From Chelativorans salis (lineage in GTDB: Bacteria > Pseudomonadota > Alphaproteobacteria > Rhizobiales > Rhizobiaceae): a DNA stretch of 64,000 nt. A program made the translations under genes and the position numbers. Positions 31,610-39,901 of this stretch are shown piece by piece (the first letter of the stretch is position 1; each line of letters begins with the position of its first letter). A model generated the notes under the pieces. That model did not search any database. It was not told the origin of the DNA and saw only the letters and a list, made by a program, of their open reading frames with translations. The stretch is from assembly GCF_025336525.1 (NCBI RefSeq), contig NZ_JAOCZP010000007.1:124001-188000 (forward strand), in the 5' to 3' direction.

Positions 31610-32611
31610 ATGGTGAAGCTTGGAGGGGAGCACCACGTGAGGCCCGAGGAATACGACCGTCTTGAAGCTGCATGCCAAGCCACGGCAAAGCGCTATCCTG
31701 GTCTTCAGCGGAGGCAGAACGAGTCGTCGGCGGAGAGTGCCGAATCCATCAAAGAGGAACTTTCGGACTTCCTCGGTGCGGTATGGGAGGACCGTAAGAG
31801 AAGCCGCGATGCTGCCGAGGAAAGACTTCAGCCGCTCTTGTTGCTGTTCGATATCGCGCTTCTGCACGTCTGCGATATGTCGGTCTTTGGACTCAAGAAC
31901 ACCGACCATCCGAGAAGGGTAATTTGGCCCGATTTGCTTTTGCCGGACCGTCCATCGCCCAACGCTGTGTTCTATGTTCTGGCTTCGAATTTAGCGCAGT
32001 CGATGCAGGCTTTCCGGCTCCTTGTCGCTCACGGCTTTGAAAGCCAGGCACGCGCGGCCTTCCGGGGTGTTGTCGAAATCGTTGACCTGATGATTACGGT
32101 GGTGGCGAACGAGGCTACTTACCGCGAATTCATAAAGTCCTTCGAGGATGCCGGAGACGCTTATCGGCACTGGAAGCGCCACTTGTCTCCGGCTGTCGTC
32201 AGGGCCTCGCTGGCAAAGCTCGAAACAGCGGAACCTATAAATATCCCCGTGGACATGACGCCGGACGAAATCCGGAAGGACACGTATGCGTGGCTTTCCA
32301 GGTTCGTGCACATCGATTTCGCCGCCCACATCGTGGCGGCGCATCCTCCCGGCTGGGACGGGAAATCTCAGCGAACAGCCATGCTAGGAAACGTCGGCGA
32401 AATGTCGAAGGCGACTCTCGCCCATGGTCTCATGTACCTTTGGATTAGCCTTTTGAGGCTCGAAAACTTGCTTTTGGAAAAGCATGGCTGGGGGCGCTTC
32501 CGTGGACATCGCTCCCGTCATTGGTTTCGTTATCGCTCCCGTGCCTTGGACAGCCTTTTCCGGTCCTATCTGCCGACCTTTTGGGAAGAAAATCTACCAG
32601 CGGACTCCTGA
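31610..32611 (+). CDS. Hypothetical protein, mostly helical, faintly like DUF5677
   Basis: 333-residue soluble, helix-rich protein. The central SQARAAFRGVVEIVDLMITV block resembles the helix of DUF5677-type proteins, in which long-lived helical bundles recur next to abortive-infection genes; this is a weak resemblance from memory. The ATG at 31610 was preferred over one 32 codons upstream because the extra residues look like non-coding translation. It lies in the atypical block beside tRNA-Arg. Confidence 0.6.
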   Translation: MVKLGGEHHVRPEEYDRLEAACQATAKRYPGLQRRQNESSAESAESIKEELSDFLGAVWEDRKRSRDAAEERLQPLLLLFDIALLHVCDMSVFGLKNTDHPRRVIWPDLLLPDRPSPNAVFYVLASNLAQSMQAFRLLVAHGFESQARAAFRGVVEIVDLMITVVANEATYREFIKSFEDAGDAYRHWKRHLSPAVVRASLAKLETAEPINIPVDMTPDEIRKDTYAWLSRFVHIDFAAHIVAAHPPGWDGKSQRTAMLGNVGEMSKATLAHGLMYLWISLLRLENLLLEKHGWGRFRGHRSRHWFRYRSRALDSLFRSYLPTFWEENLPADS

Positions 32612-32826
32612 GGGCATAATGTCCCCTCGGCGGAGTCAGTTGGTCCCATGTCGCGTCTATCGCCGCCGCTATGCGGACACTCCTATGGCTGCCGTTGTTA
32701 ACCGGGATCGGGGTCGCGAATTGGCTCCGGTGAAGCCCTCCGCTTTATGCGCTACCTTTTTCTCTTGTCGTGGAGACGTGCTGAAAGGATTGTTGGTCCT
32801 GTGCAACTCCGGTCGAGGTGGGCCAC

Positions 32827-33375
32827 ATGAATCGCCAGGTCTTTCAGCAACGGCAACGCCTGCGCCTCCTGTATTCGCTGGGTGACTTTCAACTCGCTCT
32901 TAGCGCAGCGGCTTTCCTGTCGGAATGTGACCCTGATGAAAAATACTCAAAAGTCGAGCTTCGTCGTTTCCGTTGCTACGAAACTGCGATGATCATGGGC
33001 TACACCCGACCGTTCTCGGAAGCAAAGGGAGAAATACCGCGCCTTACATTAAAAATGGCCGGGGTGAAGTTCACCGATGAGCAACAGAGCCTGCACCGGA
33101 AATTTATAAGGTTGCGAAACAAGGTTATTGCCCATTCAGATGCCGAGATGATGCGCGTTGTCTCAAAGGCGCATTCCATGAAGTTTGACGATCGCTCTGA
33201 TTTCATATTCTTCGAAACCGTCTTCGATGAAGGTTTGACTTTTATCGGTCACGATCTCATCTGGGCAAACGAGCTTCTTCATATTGTTTCCGGCGCTGTC
33301 TACACGAAGTTGATCAAAGAGGCGCAACGTCAGCCAGCAGATTTTGATCTGCGAAGGGACTACCTAGATCCCTAA
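32827..33375 (+). CDS. Hypothetical protein with HEPN-like RNxxxxH motif (AbiU2-like?)
   Basis: 182-residue helical protein. The segment HRKFIRLRNKVIAHSD contains the pattern R-N-x4-H expected of HEPN domains (catalytic R-x4-6-H of many RNases), and 'LRNKxIAH' is close to AbiU2-type HEPN proteins. This suggests an RNase-type defence or toxin role, inferred from the motif alone. A GTG three codons upstream is an alternative start. Base composition is more AT-rich than in neighbouring core genes. Confidence 0.65.
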   Translation: MNRQVFQQRQRLRLLYSLGDFQLALSAAAFLSECDPDEKYSKVELRRFRCYETAMIMGYTRPFSEAKGEIPRLTLKMAGVKFTDEQQSLHRKFIRLRNKVIAHSDAEMMRVVSKAHSMKFDDRSDFIFFETVFDEGLTFIGHDLIWANELLHIVSGAVYTKLIKEAQRQPADFDLRRDYLDP

Positions 33376-33779
33376 TTTCTCGTGACCCTATACCCACAGC
33401 GACCCAAAAACTCTGCTCTATGACCCCTTTACGGAGCTTCTAGAATCGGAGAATCGGCCTAAAGGTGCCATTTTCAGGAAATTAGCGGTGCCGGCCGTGA
33501 AGCTGCGCGGTGCCTTAGAAACGTCTGAGTGGAATTTAAGTCCTTCTGCAACTTGCCGCCAAGCGCGCCGACGCGCCGGCTTGCCCTGGATCTGCACAAA
33601 GCCTGCATAAATCTCCTCGGAACCTGCACGTAAACGACGCAGAGCCTGCAATTCCAGCAGCTATAGCCTTCCCATGCGCAACAGTTGGCCCGGCAATCTT
33701 CCGTATCGTCTCCTGAACGACGGCTGGTGGCTGGTCGGCGATGCCGATGCGCCTTTTTCAATAATGGATAGTCGACCAG
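33376..33779. other. 404-bp interval with no supported gene
   Basis: Short open frames on both strands here show no recognisable protein pattern or ribosome-binding site. The stretch marks the end of the atypical block beside tRNA-Arg and should hold the promoter of the DUF4173/two-component operon. No repeat of the tRNA 3' end (att site) was seen. Confidence 0.5.
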
Positions 33780-35318
33780 ATGCACACGACGTCTTTTGCG
33801 AAAAGCCTTTCCACGCGGCTCCAGACATCCGGCGACGGCGCGACCAGTGTCGCCCTCGCCCTTGCCCTTATTGTGATATCGGACGCTTTGTTCTACGGGC
33901 ATCCGGTCGGCATTTCGCTCTCCGCCTTTCTGGTGCTGCTGGCCGTTGCGGCGGTGCCTGCCAACCGCCTGCGGGCGATCAGGCGCGAGTGGGTGCTTGC
34001 CGGAGCGAACCTCGTTTTCTCGCTCCTTCCGGCCGTGGAGACCATCGGCCCGCTGTCGATGTTTTTCGGCTTTGCCGGCGCGGCCGCCTTTGCGCTCGTG
34101 GTGACGGGGAATGCCCGTGCGGCGTGGCCGGTGCTCCTGCGCAGGATAGCGGTCCTTCTGACGGCTGATCTGTGCAGGATCGGGCGGCGTTATACTCGGT
34201 GGCGCAGATCGCATCGTGCGGGTGCCCTGGCAGGCGTTGTTGCCGCCGCGGCCACCTGGCTTGTTCCGCTGGCGCTCGGCATGGTGTTCGTGGTGCTTTT
34301 CTCCCTGGCTAACCCCGTATTCTGGTCCTGGGTAAGCCTGCTCGATCTCTGGAGCCTGCTTGCCGCGCTGGAGCCCTTGCGCCTCCTTTTCTGGTTGTTG
34401 GTAGGCGCTTTCGTGACGACCTTCATTCGTGTGCCGGCCTTTGCGCGACCGGGCGGGAGAGGTGGAGATATCGAGATCTTGCCGCAAGGCTGGCGTATGG
34501 GAACCGGCCTCATCATCCGCTCGCTGATTGTCTTCAACGCCATCTTCGCTCTGCAGACGGTGCTGGACGCGATCTACCTTTGGGGCGGTGCCGAACTGCC
34601 CGAAGGCGTGAGCCCGGCGGCAAATGCCCAAAAGGCCGCCTATCTTCTGGTTGTTTCGGCCCTGCTTGCCGCCGCCTTCGTTCTGGCTGCCGTCCGCGAC
34701 ACGGACGATACGCACTCGCAGCGCCTCGTGCGCTGGCTCGTCTACCTGTGGATCGCCCAGAACGTCGTGCTGGTCCTGTCGGCGATCCTACGGCTCGATC
34801 TCTATATCGAGGTCTATTCCCTGACGCGTCTCAGACTTGCGGCCTTTGTCTGGATGGGGCTCGTCGTCGCGGGGCTGGTCCTCATCGTGTTGCGCATCGT
34901 TACGTCCAAATCGAACGGCTGGCTGATCAAGGCGAACCTTGTTGTGCTCGGCATCATGCTCTACGGCTGCAGCGTCATCGATCTAAACGCCGTCATCGCG
35001 AGCTACAATGTCGGGCACAGCCGTGAGATATCGGGGCAGGGAGTGGCACTCGACCGGCGCTACCTCTGCGAGCTCGGACCGTCGGCGCTTCCCGCCATCG
35101 ACACGTTCATGGATATGCGGGCAGCGGCGCGACGGGGCAACCTCTCCGAGCCTATCCTGAGTGACTGCGCAGTCGACCTTCGTAACGCGCTGATGCACAG
35201 ATCCCGCGATTGGAGAGCATGGACACTTCGCGAACACAGATTGCGGCTTTATTTAGCGAAGCATTCCGAAGCACGCGGGGGAAGAGGTGATGCAATTGAA
35301 GATACTGATCGCCGATGA
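33780..35318 (+). CDS. DUF4173-family multipass membrane protein
   Basis: 512-residue inner-membrane protein with about ten hydrophobic segments. The block FNAIFALQTVLDAIYLWGG followed by ELPEGVSPA is the conserved core of the DUF4173 family. A soluble C-terminal tail (about residues 410-512) is rich in Arg and carries YNVGHSREI. Its 3' end overlaps the response-regulator gene, so the three genes form one unit. It may be a sensor partner or a target of that two-component pair; function unknown. Confidence 0.85.
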   Translation: MHTTSFAKSLSTRLQTSGDGATSVALALALIVISDALFYGHPVGISLSAFLVLLAVAAVPANRLRAIRREWVLAGANLVFSLLPAVETIGPLSMFFGFAGAAAFALVVTGNARAAWPVLLRRIAVLLTADLCRIGRRYTRWRRSHRAGALAGVVAAAATWLVPLALGMVFVVLFSLANPVFWSWVSLLDLWSLLAALEPLRLLFWLLVGAFVTTFIRVPAFARPGGRGGDIEILPQGWRMGTGLIIRSLIVFNAIFALQTVLDAIYLWGGAELPEGVSPAANAQKAAYLLVVSALLAAAFVLAAVRDTDDTHSQRLVRWLVYLWIAQNVVLVLSAILRLDLYIEVYSLTRLRLAAFVWMGLVVAGLVLIVLRIVTSKSNGWLIKANLVVLGIMLYGCSVIDLNAVIASYNVGHSREISGQGVALDRRYLCELGPSALPAIDTFMDMRAAARRGNLSEPILSDCAVDLRNALMHRSRDWRAWTLREHRLRLYLAKHSEARGGRGDAIEDTDRR

Positions 35319-36039
35319 CGACCCGCATATACGCGAGGTGCTCGATTTCGCGCTGCGCAAGAACGGGCACGAGACAATCATGGCGAAAGATGGAGAGGAG
35401 GCACTGCGGCTTTTCGGCGAGAAGGCGCCTGACATCGTCGTACTCGACGTCGGCATGCCGGAGCGCGACGGGCTGGAGGTTTGCAGGTCCATCCGGCGCG
35501 ATTCGGACGTGCCGGTATTGTTCCTGTCGGCGCGGGACGAGGAGATCGATCGCATCCTCGGCCTGGAGATCGGCGGCGACGACTATCTGACCAAGCCGTT
35601 CAGCCCGCGCGAATTAGTGACCCGGATCGGCGTGATCATGCGCCGGGCGGCGCGGGCCTCGAAGGAGATGGACGCCGCGGCGGCCGCCGAACTGTCGCAG
35701 GGCGACCTTCGGCTCGACCGGCACCAGCATGCCGTCACGCTCGCGGGAACCCCGGTTTTTCTGACGTCGACCGAGTTCGCGATCGTCGCGGCGCTGCTGG
35801 AGCGTCCGGGGCAGATATTCGACCGCAGCCGGCTGATGGCACGCGTCTATCGCGGCAACATCCATGTGTCCGACCGTACCATCGACAGCCATATCCGCAA
35901 CGTAAGGGCGAAATTCGCGGCGGCGGGCTGCACCGGTGTCATCGACACGCTGCACCGGATCGGCTTCCGGCTTGGCCGCTGCGTAAGGCAATCCGACCCG
36001 TCGGCGCAGGCCGACGCCGAGGCATCATGGAAAGCCTGA
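35290..36039 (+). CDS. OmpR/PhoB-family response regulator
   Basis: 249-residue regulator. The receiver domain has acidic pocket ADDD, phospho-acceptor Asp53 in VVLDVGMP, switch Ser in LFLSARD and Lys in YLTKPFSP. The winged-helix output domain (about residues 140-235) has SDRTIDSHIRNVRAKF. A GTG one codon upstream could also start it. It overlaps the DUF4173 gene and the kinase gene, so stoichiometry is probably coupled. Confidence 0.93.
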   Translation: MQLKILIADDDPHIREVLDFALRKNGHETIMAKDGEEALRLFGEKAPDIVVLDVGMPERDGLEVCRSIRRDSDVPVLFLSARDEEIDRILGLEIGGDDYLTKPFSPRELVTRIGVIMRRAARASKEMDAAAAAELSQGDLRLDRHQHAVTLAGTPVFLTSTEFAIVAALLERPGQIFDRSRLMARVYRGNIHVSDRTIDSHIRNVRAKFAAAGCTGVIDTLHRIGFRLGRCVRQSDPSAQADAEASWKA

Positions 36040-37058
36040 AAGACGCCCTGCCCGACATTCAGGAGAAGTGGCGGCCCTCGCTCGCTATGGTAATCGGTGC
36101 GGTGCTGACGATTGTGCTCACCTTGCCGCTGGCGGGCATGGCCGCCGTCGTTGCCCTATCCCGCTCGCCCGAAACCCTGCTCGACAGCCTCTCCAACAAT
36201 ACCGGTCGTATCCTGGCCGCTGGTTTCGTCGTCGTCGCCGTGACCGCGGTGGTGGGTTTCCTGTTCTGGCGGCTTGTCACTCGTCCGGTGCAGGATCTCG
36301 TGCGTTGGACAGAGGCCGTCACGCTGGGTTCCACGGCGCCGGCAGTTCGTGAGGCGCACTACGGCACGCAGGAGCTTGCCCGGCTGGCCGCCGGCTTCTC
36401 CAAAATGGTTGCCCGGCTGCGCGAGCGTTCCGACTATATCTCGACCTTCACCGCTCATGTCTCGCACGAGCTGAAATCGCCGCTCACATCGATCGCGGGC
36501 GCAGCCGAGCTGATGCGCGATGCTGGCGACGAGATGGGTCCCGAGGCCCGGGCTCGGTTCTTGGAGAACATCGAAACGGATGCGGTCAGGCTGTCGGCTC
36601 TTGTGGCCAGGATGCGCGATCTCGCACGGGCGGAGAACGTACGTTTGGGCGAGTCCTCACATCTGCCGGACATCCTCGCCCGGCTTCAGGAGCGCTTCCC
36701 GTCGCTCAGCATCTTTGCGGCCGGCGCGGCGCCGCTTCTGCCCATGCCGTTCGAGGATGCCCTGGTCGTCTTTTCCCATCTTGCCGACAATGCCATAGCC
36801 CACGGTGCGGGCGAGCTGACCATCCGGGTCGCCACCAGGCATGGCCGCGCAGTCATCGAGATCGCAAATGATGGCGATCCGATCTCGGTCGGCAACCGGG
36901 GCAGAATCTTCGAGCCTTTCTACACGACGCGGCGGGAAAGCGGTGGGACGGGTATGGGCCTTGTCATCGTCCAGGCGATGCTGAAGGCGCATGGCTGCGA
37001 CATCGCGCTCAGTGACGCAGAGACCGGCGCCGGTTTCCGTATAACTTTACCCGCCTAA
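36027..37058 (+). CDS. Sensor histidine kinase (HAMP, HisKA, HATPase)
   Basis: 343-residue membrane kinase. Two membrane helices (about 20-44 and 61-83) enclose only a very short periplasmic loop, so it probably senses something within the membrane or through a partner such as the DUF4173 protein. A HAMP linker follows, then the phospho-acceptor His147 in SHELKSPLTS, N-box HLADNAIAHG, and G-boxes GRIFEPF and GTGMGL. It overlaps the regulator gene by 13 bp. Confidence 0.93.
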   Translation: MESLKDALPDIQEKWRPSLAMVIGAVLTIVLTLPLAGMAAVVALSRSPETLLDSLSNNTGRILAAGFVVVAVTAVVGFLFWRLVTRPVQDLVRWTEAVTLGSTAPAVREAHYGTQELARLAAGFSKMVARLRERSDYISTFTAHVSHELKSPLTSIAGAAELMRDAGDEMGPEARARFLENIETDAVRLSALVARMRDLARAENVRLGESSHLPDILARLQERFPSLSIFAAGAAPLLPMPFEDALVVFSHLADNAIAHGAGELTIRVATRHGRAVIEIANDGDPISVGNRGRIFEPFYTTRRESGGTGMGLVIVQAMLKAHGCDIALSDAETGAGFRITLPA

Positions 37059-37125
37059 ACGCCGTGCGTCCGTTCGGGCGCACGATTGCCGTTGAAACCT
37101 AACCACAGCGCCGACCGGACAAGAA

Positions 37126-37905
37126 CTATGCGCCCTGTCCCATCGCCATCGTGAGCCCGCCGTCGAGGGTGAAGGTCTGGCCATTGGCGTAGTCGGCATC
37201 ATCGGAGGCGAGATAGAGCGCCAGATGGGCGATCTCCCACGGTTCGGCGGCGCGCTTCCAGGGGATGACTGAGACCTGCTCATCGTAGATCTTGCGATCT
37301 TCGACTGCCGGCTGGTTCATGGGGGTCATCACCATGCCCGGGGCGATGTTGTTGACGTTGATGCGGTCCGGCGCCAGCTCCAGACACAGCGTGCGGGTGA
37401 GATTGCGCAGCCCGCCCTTCGCGCAGTCGTAACCGGCCGAGCCGACACGCGGTATATCCTCGTGCACGGAGGTGACGTTGATGATCCTGCCCTTGCCGCC
37501 GGCCGCGCGGCGCGCGCGAATGAACTGCTGGCAGCAGTAGAAGGGGCCGTAGAGATTGGTCTTGATCTCCTTGTCCCAATCCTCCAGCGGCATGTCGGCG
37601 ACCTGCTTGCCGGTGGAGTCGATGCCGGCGTTGTTGACCAGGATGTAGGGCGTGCCGAGCTTTTCCTCGGTTTCCCGGAAAACGCGGTCCACCTGGGCCG
37701 GATCGCGCTGGTCGCATTGGACGACGATGGCACGGCGGCCGGCAGCTTCAACCAGCTTGCGCGTCTCGTCGGCGCCTTTCTCGTCATTAAAATATGTGAT
37801 CGTCACGTCCGCGCCTGATTCCGCAAAGGCCTTCGCCGTGGCCTGGCCGATGCCGGAATCGGAACCGGTGATGATGGCGATCTTGTCTTTCAGCTTTTCC
37901 GTCAT
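37126..37905 (-). CDS. SDR-family oxidoreductase (glucose 1-dehydrogenase-like)
   Basis: 259-residue classical SDR: TGSDSGIGQA cofactor motif, NNAG, catalytic Ser in NVTSVH, YDCAK (YxxxK), and a C-terminal GQTFTLDGGLTM, which is usual for glucose 1-dehydrogenase-like proteins. The ATG at 37905 was chosen over a frame extension of 20 residues lacking family similarity. It lies 75 bp downstream of the DUF427 gene and probably shares its stress promoter. Confidence 0.92.
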   Translation of the reverse strand: MTEKLKDKIAIITGSDSGIGQATAKAFAESGADVTITYFNDEKGADETRKLVEAAGRRAIVVQCDQRDPAQVDRVFRETEEKLGTPYILVNNAGIDSTGKQVADMPLEDWDKEIKTNLYGPFYCCQQFIRARRAAGGKGRIINVTSVHEDIPRVGSAGYDCAKGGLRNLTRTLCLELAPDRINVNNIAPGMVMTPMNQPAVEDRKIYDEQVSVIPWKRAAEPWEIAHLALYLASDDADYANGQTFTLDGGLTMAMGQGA

Positions 37906-37980
37906 GGTCTGCTCCAGAACTGTTGGGTTCTCGATGGGCGCTGCTCGATCACCGCGCCAGTGCATCCCGCACCGAAACGC

Positions 37981-38724
37981 CTATGCTGCCGACGGTTTCT
38001 CTCCCTCGACGGAGATCTCGTCGACCTTCTCCGGCTGGAAGCAGAAACAGCCCTTGATCCGCGGGTATTCCGGCAGCGGGTCCTCGTATGCCCAAACGGC
38101 CTCCTTCGACACTTGTTCGCCGACCTTCAGCGACCAATACGAGGCAGTTCCCTTGTAGGCGCAGATGGTGGTCTTCTTCATTCGCTCGAGAAAGTCGGTC
38201 CGCACGTCCTCAGGCGGTATGTAGTACCGCGTGGGCAACCCGGTCTCGAACAGGAAAAGGCTGCGCCCTGTCTTGGCGATCGTCTCGCCACCAAACATCA
38301 CCTTCATGGTGCGCTCGCTCAGCCGGAGGTCGATGCGGTGGTAGGGATCGTGAGGATGGCCGATGACCTCCTCGTCCTCCTCCAGCCAATGGCCCATCTT
38401 GTCCCAATAGAAGGCGATGTAACCTTCTATGGGGCGGGATTCGGGGATCGGTTCCTCATAGCCCCACGCTGCGTTCTCGATGAAACTGTCACCAGCCTTG
38501 GCATGCCAGTACGAGGCGTCGCCTTTATGAGGGCAGTGAGTGCTATGGCCGCTCCGTTCAAGGAGGTCGAGACGGACGTCATCGCGCGGGAAATAGTAGA
38601 CCGGCAAGTGGCCCTTCTCGAGCAGGAGGACGGCTTTGAGCGAGTCCGCAATGGTCTCGCCGTCGATAATGGCGCGGATGCGTTTCGGACTGGGCTCGAA
38701 TCTAATGGGCTGGTTGTGGCTCAT
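37981..38724 (-). CDS. Protein with two tandem DUF427 domains
   Basis: 247-residue protein. The sequence is an internal duplication: YYFPRDDVRLDLLERSGHST followed by CPHKGDASYWHAK in the first half matches YYIPPEDVRTDFLERMKKTT followed by CAYKGTASYWSLK in the second, each followed by WGYEEPIPE or WAYEDPLPE. DUF427 domains are beta-rich and of unknown function, often in stress-related loci. A GGAAC-type stress promoter lies 52 bp upstream. Confidence 0.93.
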   Translation of the reverse strand: MSHNQPIRFEPSPKRIRAIIDGETIADSLKAVLLLEKGHLPVYYFPRDDVRLDLLERSGHSTHCPHKGDASYWHAKAGDSFIENAAWGYEEPIPESRPIEGYIAFYWDKMGHWLEEDEEVIGHPHDPYHRIDLRLSERTMKVMFGGETIAKTGRSLFLFETGLPTRYYIPPEDVRTDFLERMKKTTICAYKGTASYWSLKVGEQVSKEAVWAYEDPLPEYPRIKGCFCFQPEKVDEISVEGEKPSAA

Positions 38725-38755
38725 GGCGCCGCATCGTCTCGGATACTGGCATCTA

Positions 38756-38780
38756 AAGGTCCGAGCGAGGGAACCGTTCC
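38756..38780 (-). promoter_or_regulatory. Candidate EcfG/RpoE2-type stress promoter (for DUF427 gene)
   Basis: On the minus strand GGAAC (38780-38776), 16-bp spacer, CCTT then TA. It matches GGAAC-N18-TT and differs from GGAAC-N16-CGTT by one base. The -35 box lies 52 bp upstream of the ATG at 38724. It shares the palindrome 38769-38781 with the divergent promoter. Confidence 0.6.
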
Positions 38781-38794
38781 CTGATCACTCCATT
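38770..38794 (+). promoter_or_regulatory. Candidate EcfG/RpoE2-type stress promoter (for SDR gene)
   Basis: GGAAC (38770-38774), 16-bp spacer, CATT followed by TT. One base off the CGTT consensus, 112 bp upstream of the ATG at 38882. Its -35 is one arm of GGGAACCGTTCCC, whose other arm is the -35 of the divergent promoter, so two polymerases could not bind at once. Confidence 0.6.
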
Positions 38795-38881
38795 TTGATC
38801 GTGAGAGGCGGCGGTCGGTTCGGCGATCGTGCCGCGAAGGTGTCATGCCGGAAACGAAGGAACAATCGAGAGGAGAGAAGG

Positions 38882-39856
38882 ATGCCGCATAGGGAACGGA
38901 CAGCCCGCGCGGAAGCCGATGTCCAGCGGAAAGTGCAGCGGGAAGTCGATGCCGCCGACGAGGCCCGCAAGGCGAAGGGAAACGGCGGTGCGGTGCAGAC
39001 AGGGGCGCGTGAATATCCGGTCCCGCCCTTTCCGAAACAGCATCTGCCGAAGCCGGGAGACGAGCTAAGAGTCGACCCGCCGCCGATGTATGACGCGCCC
39101 TACTACCGCGGCTCGCAAAAACTGGAGGGGAAGGCCGCCCTCATAACCGGCGGCGACTCCGGCATCGGTCGCGCCGTCGCCGTGCTTTTTGCGCGCGAAG
39201 GCGCCGACGTGGCGATTTCCTATCTCACGGAACAGCGGGATGCGGAGGAAACCAAGGATGCGGTGATGCGTGAGGGCAGGCGATGTCTGCTGCTTCCCGG
39301 CGATGTCAGCCGGAAGGATGTCTGCGATGAGATCGTTGCCAAGGTGATCGCTGAATTCGGTTCGCTTGACGTGCTCGTCAACAACGCGGCTTTTCAGTAC
39401 CATGCGCTCGAGTTTGAAGACATCAGCCCGCAGCATCTCGACACGACGCTCAAGACCAATCTGTACGGCTACTTCTATATGGCGCAGGCAGCGGCACCGC
39501 ATATGAAACCTGGTTCCGCCATCGTCAACAGCGGCTCGGTCACCGGCATCGAGGGCAGCGGGGCACTTCTCGACTACTCGATGACGAAGGGCGGCATCCA
39601 TGCCTTCACGCGCGCCCTTGCCTCAAACCTGATCTCGCGGGGAATCCGGGTCAATGCTGTGGCGCCGGGACCCGTCTGGACACCGCTCAACCCGTCAGAC
39701 CGCCCGGCGGAACAGGTTTCTAAATTTGGCGCCAACACGCCGATGAAGCGACCGGCCCAGCCCGAGGAGATCGCGCCGGCTTACGTCTTTCTGGCCTCTC
39801 CCCACTGCTCAAGCTACATCACGGGAGAGATCCTGCCGATCATTGGAGGCTACTGA
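38882..39856 (+). CDS. SDR-family oxidoreductase with N-terminal extension (YghA-like)
   Basis: 324-residue SDR: about 80 residues of charged N-terminal extension with PPFPKQHLPKPGDE precede the Rossmann core (ITGGDSGIGRAV). Then come NNAAF, catalytic SGSVTG, and YSMTK (YxxxK). The long N-terminus with Pro/Lys motifs is usual for YghA-type dehydrogenases that appear in general-stress regulons. Substrate unknown. Confidence 0.92.
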   Translation: MPHRERTARAEADVQRKVQREVDAADEARKAKGNGGAVQTGAREYPVPPFPKQHLPKPGDELRVDPPPMYDAPYYRGSQKLEGKAALITGGDSGIGRAVAVLFAREGADVAISYLTEQRDAEETKDAVMREGRRCLLLPGDVSRKDVCDEIVAKVIAEFGSLDVLVNNAAFQYHALEFEDISPQHLDTTLKTNLYGYFYMAQAAAPHMKPGSAIVNSGSVTGIEGSGALLDYSMTKGGIHAFTRALASNLISRGIRVNAVAPGPVWTPLNPSDRPAEQVSKFGANTPMKRPAQPEEIAPAYVFLASPHCSSYITGEILPIIGGY

Positions 39857-39901
39857 CTGCTTCGGTCGGCCGCCGACCAATCCTTGGCTGCCGCAGTCAG
39901 T
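39852..39901. terminator. Nested inverted repeat between convergent genes, likely bidirectional terminator
   Basis: ACTGACTGC (39852-39860) pairs perfectly with GCAGTCAGT (39893-39901), and inside lies a second hairpin, GGTCGG-CCG-CCGACC (39864-39878). The outer arms contain the stop codons of both convergent genes. The structure is symmetric and could stop transcription from either side. There is no T-run, so Rho may be needed. Confidence 0.5.

Noticed and set aside
30594-33779. Search for a direct repeat of the tRNA 3' end (att site)
   Set aside because: No second copy of the tRNA T-arm/acceptor sequence was found in this interval; island borders remain undefined.
33474-34715. 413-residue minus-strand frame
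   Set aside because: Antisense to the DUF4173 gene; low-complexity Arg/Gly/Gln composition without family features.
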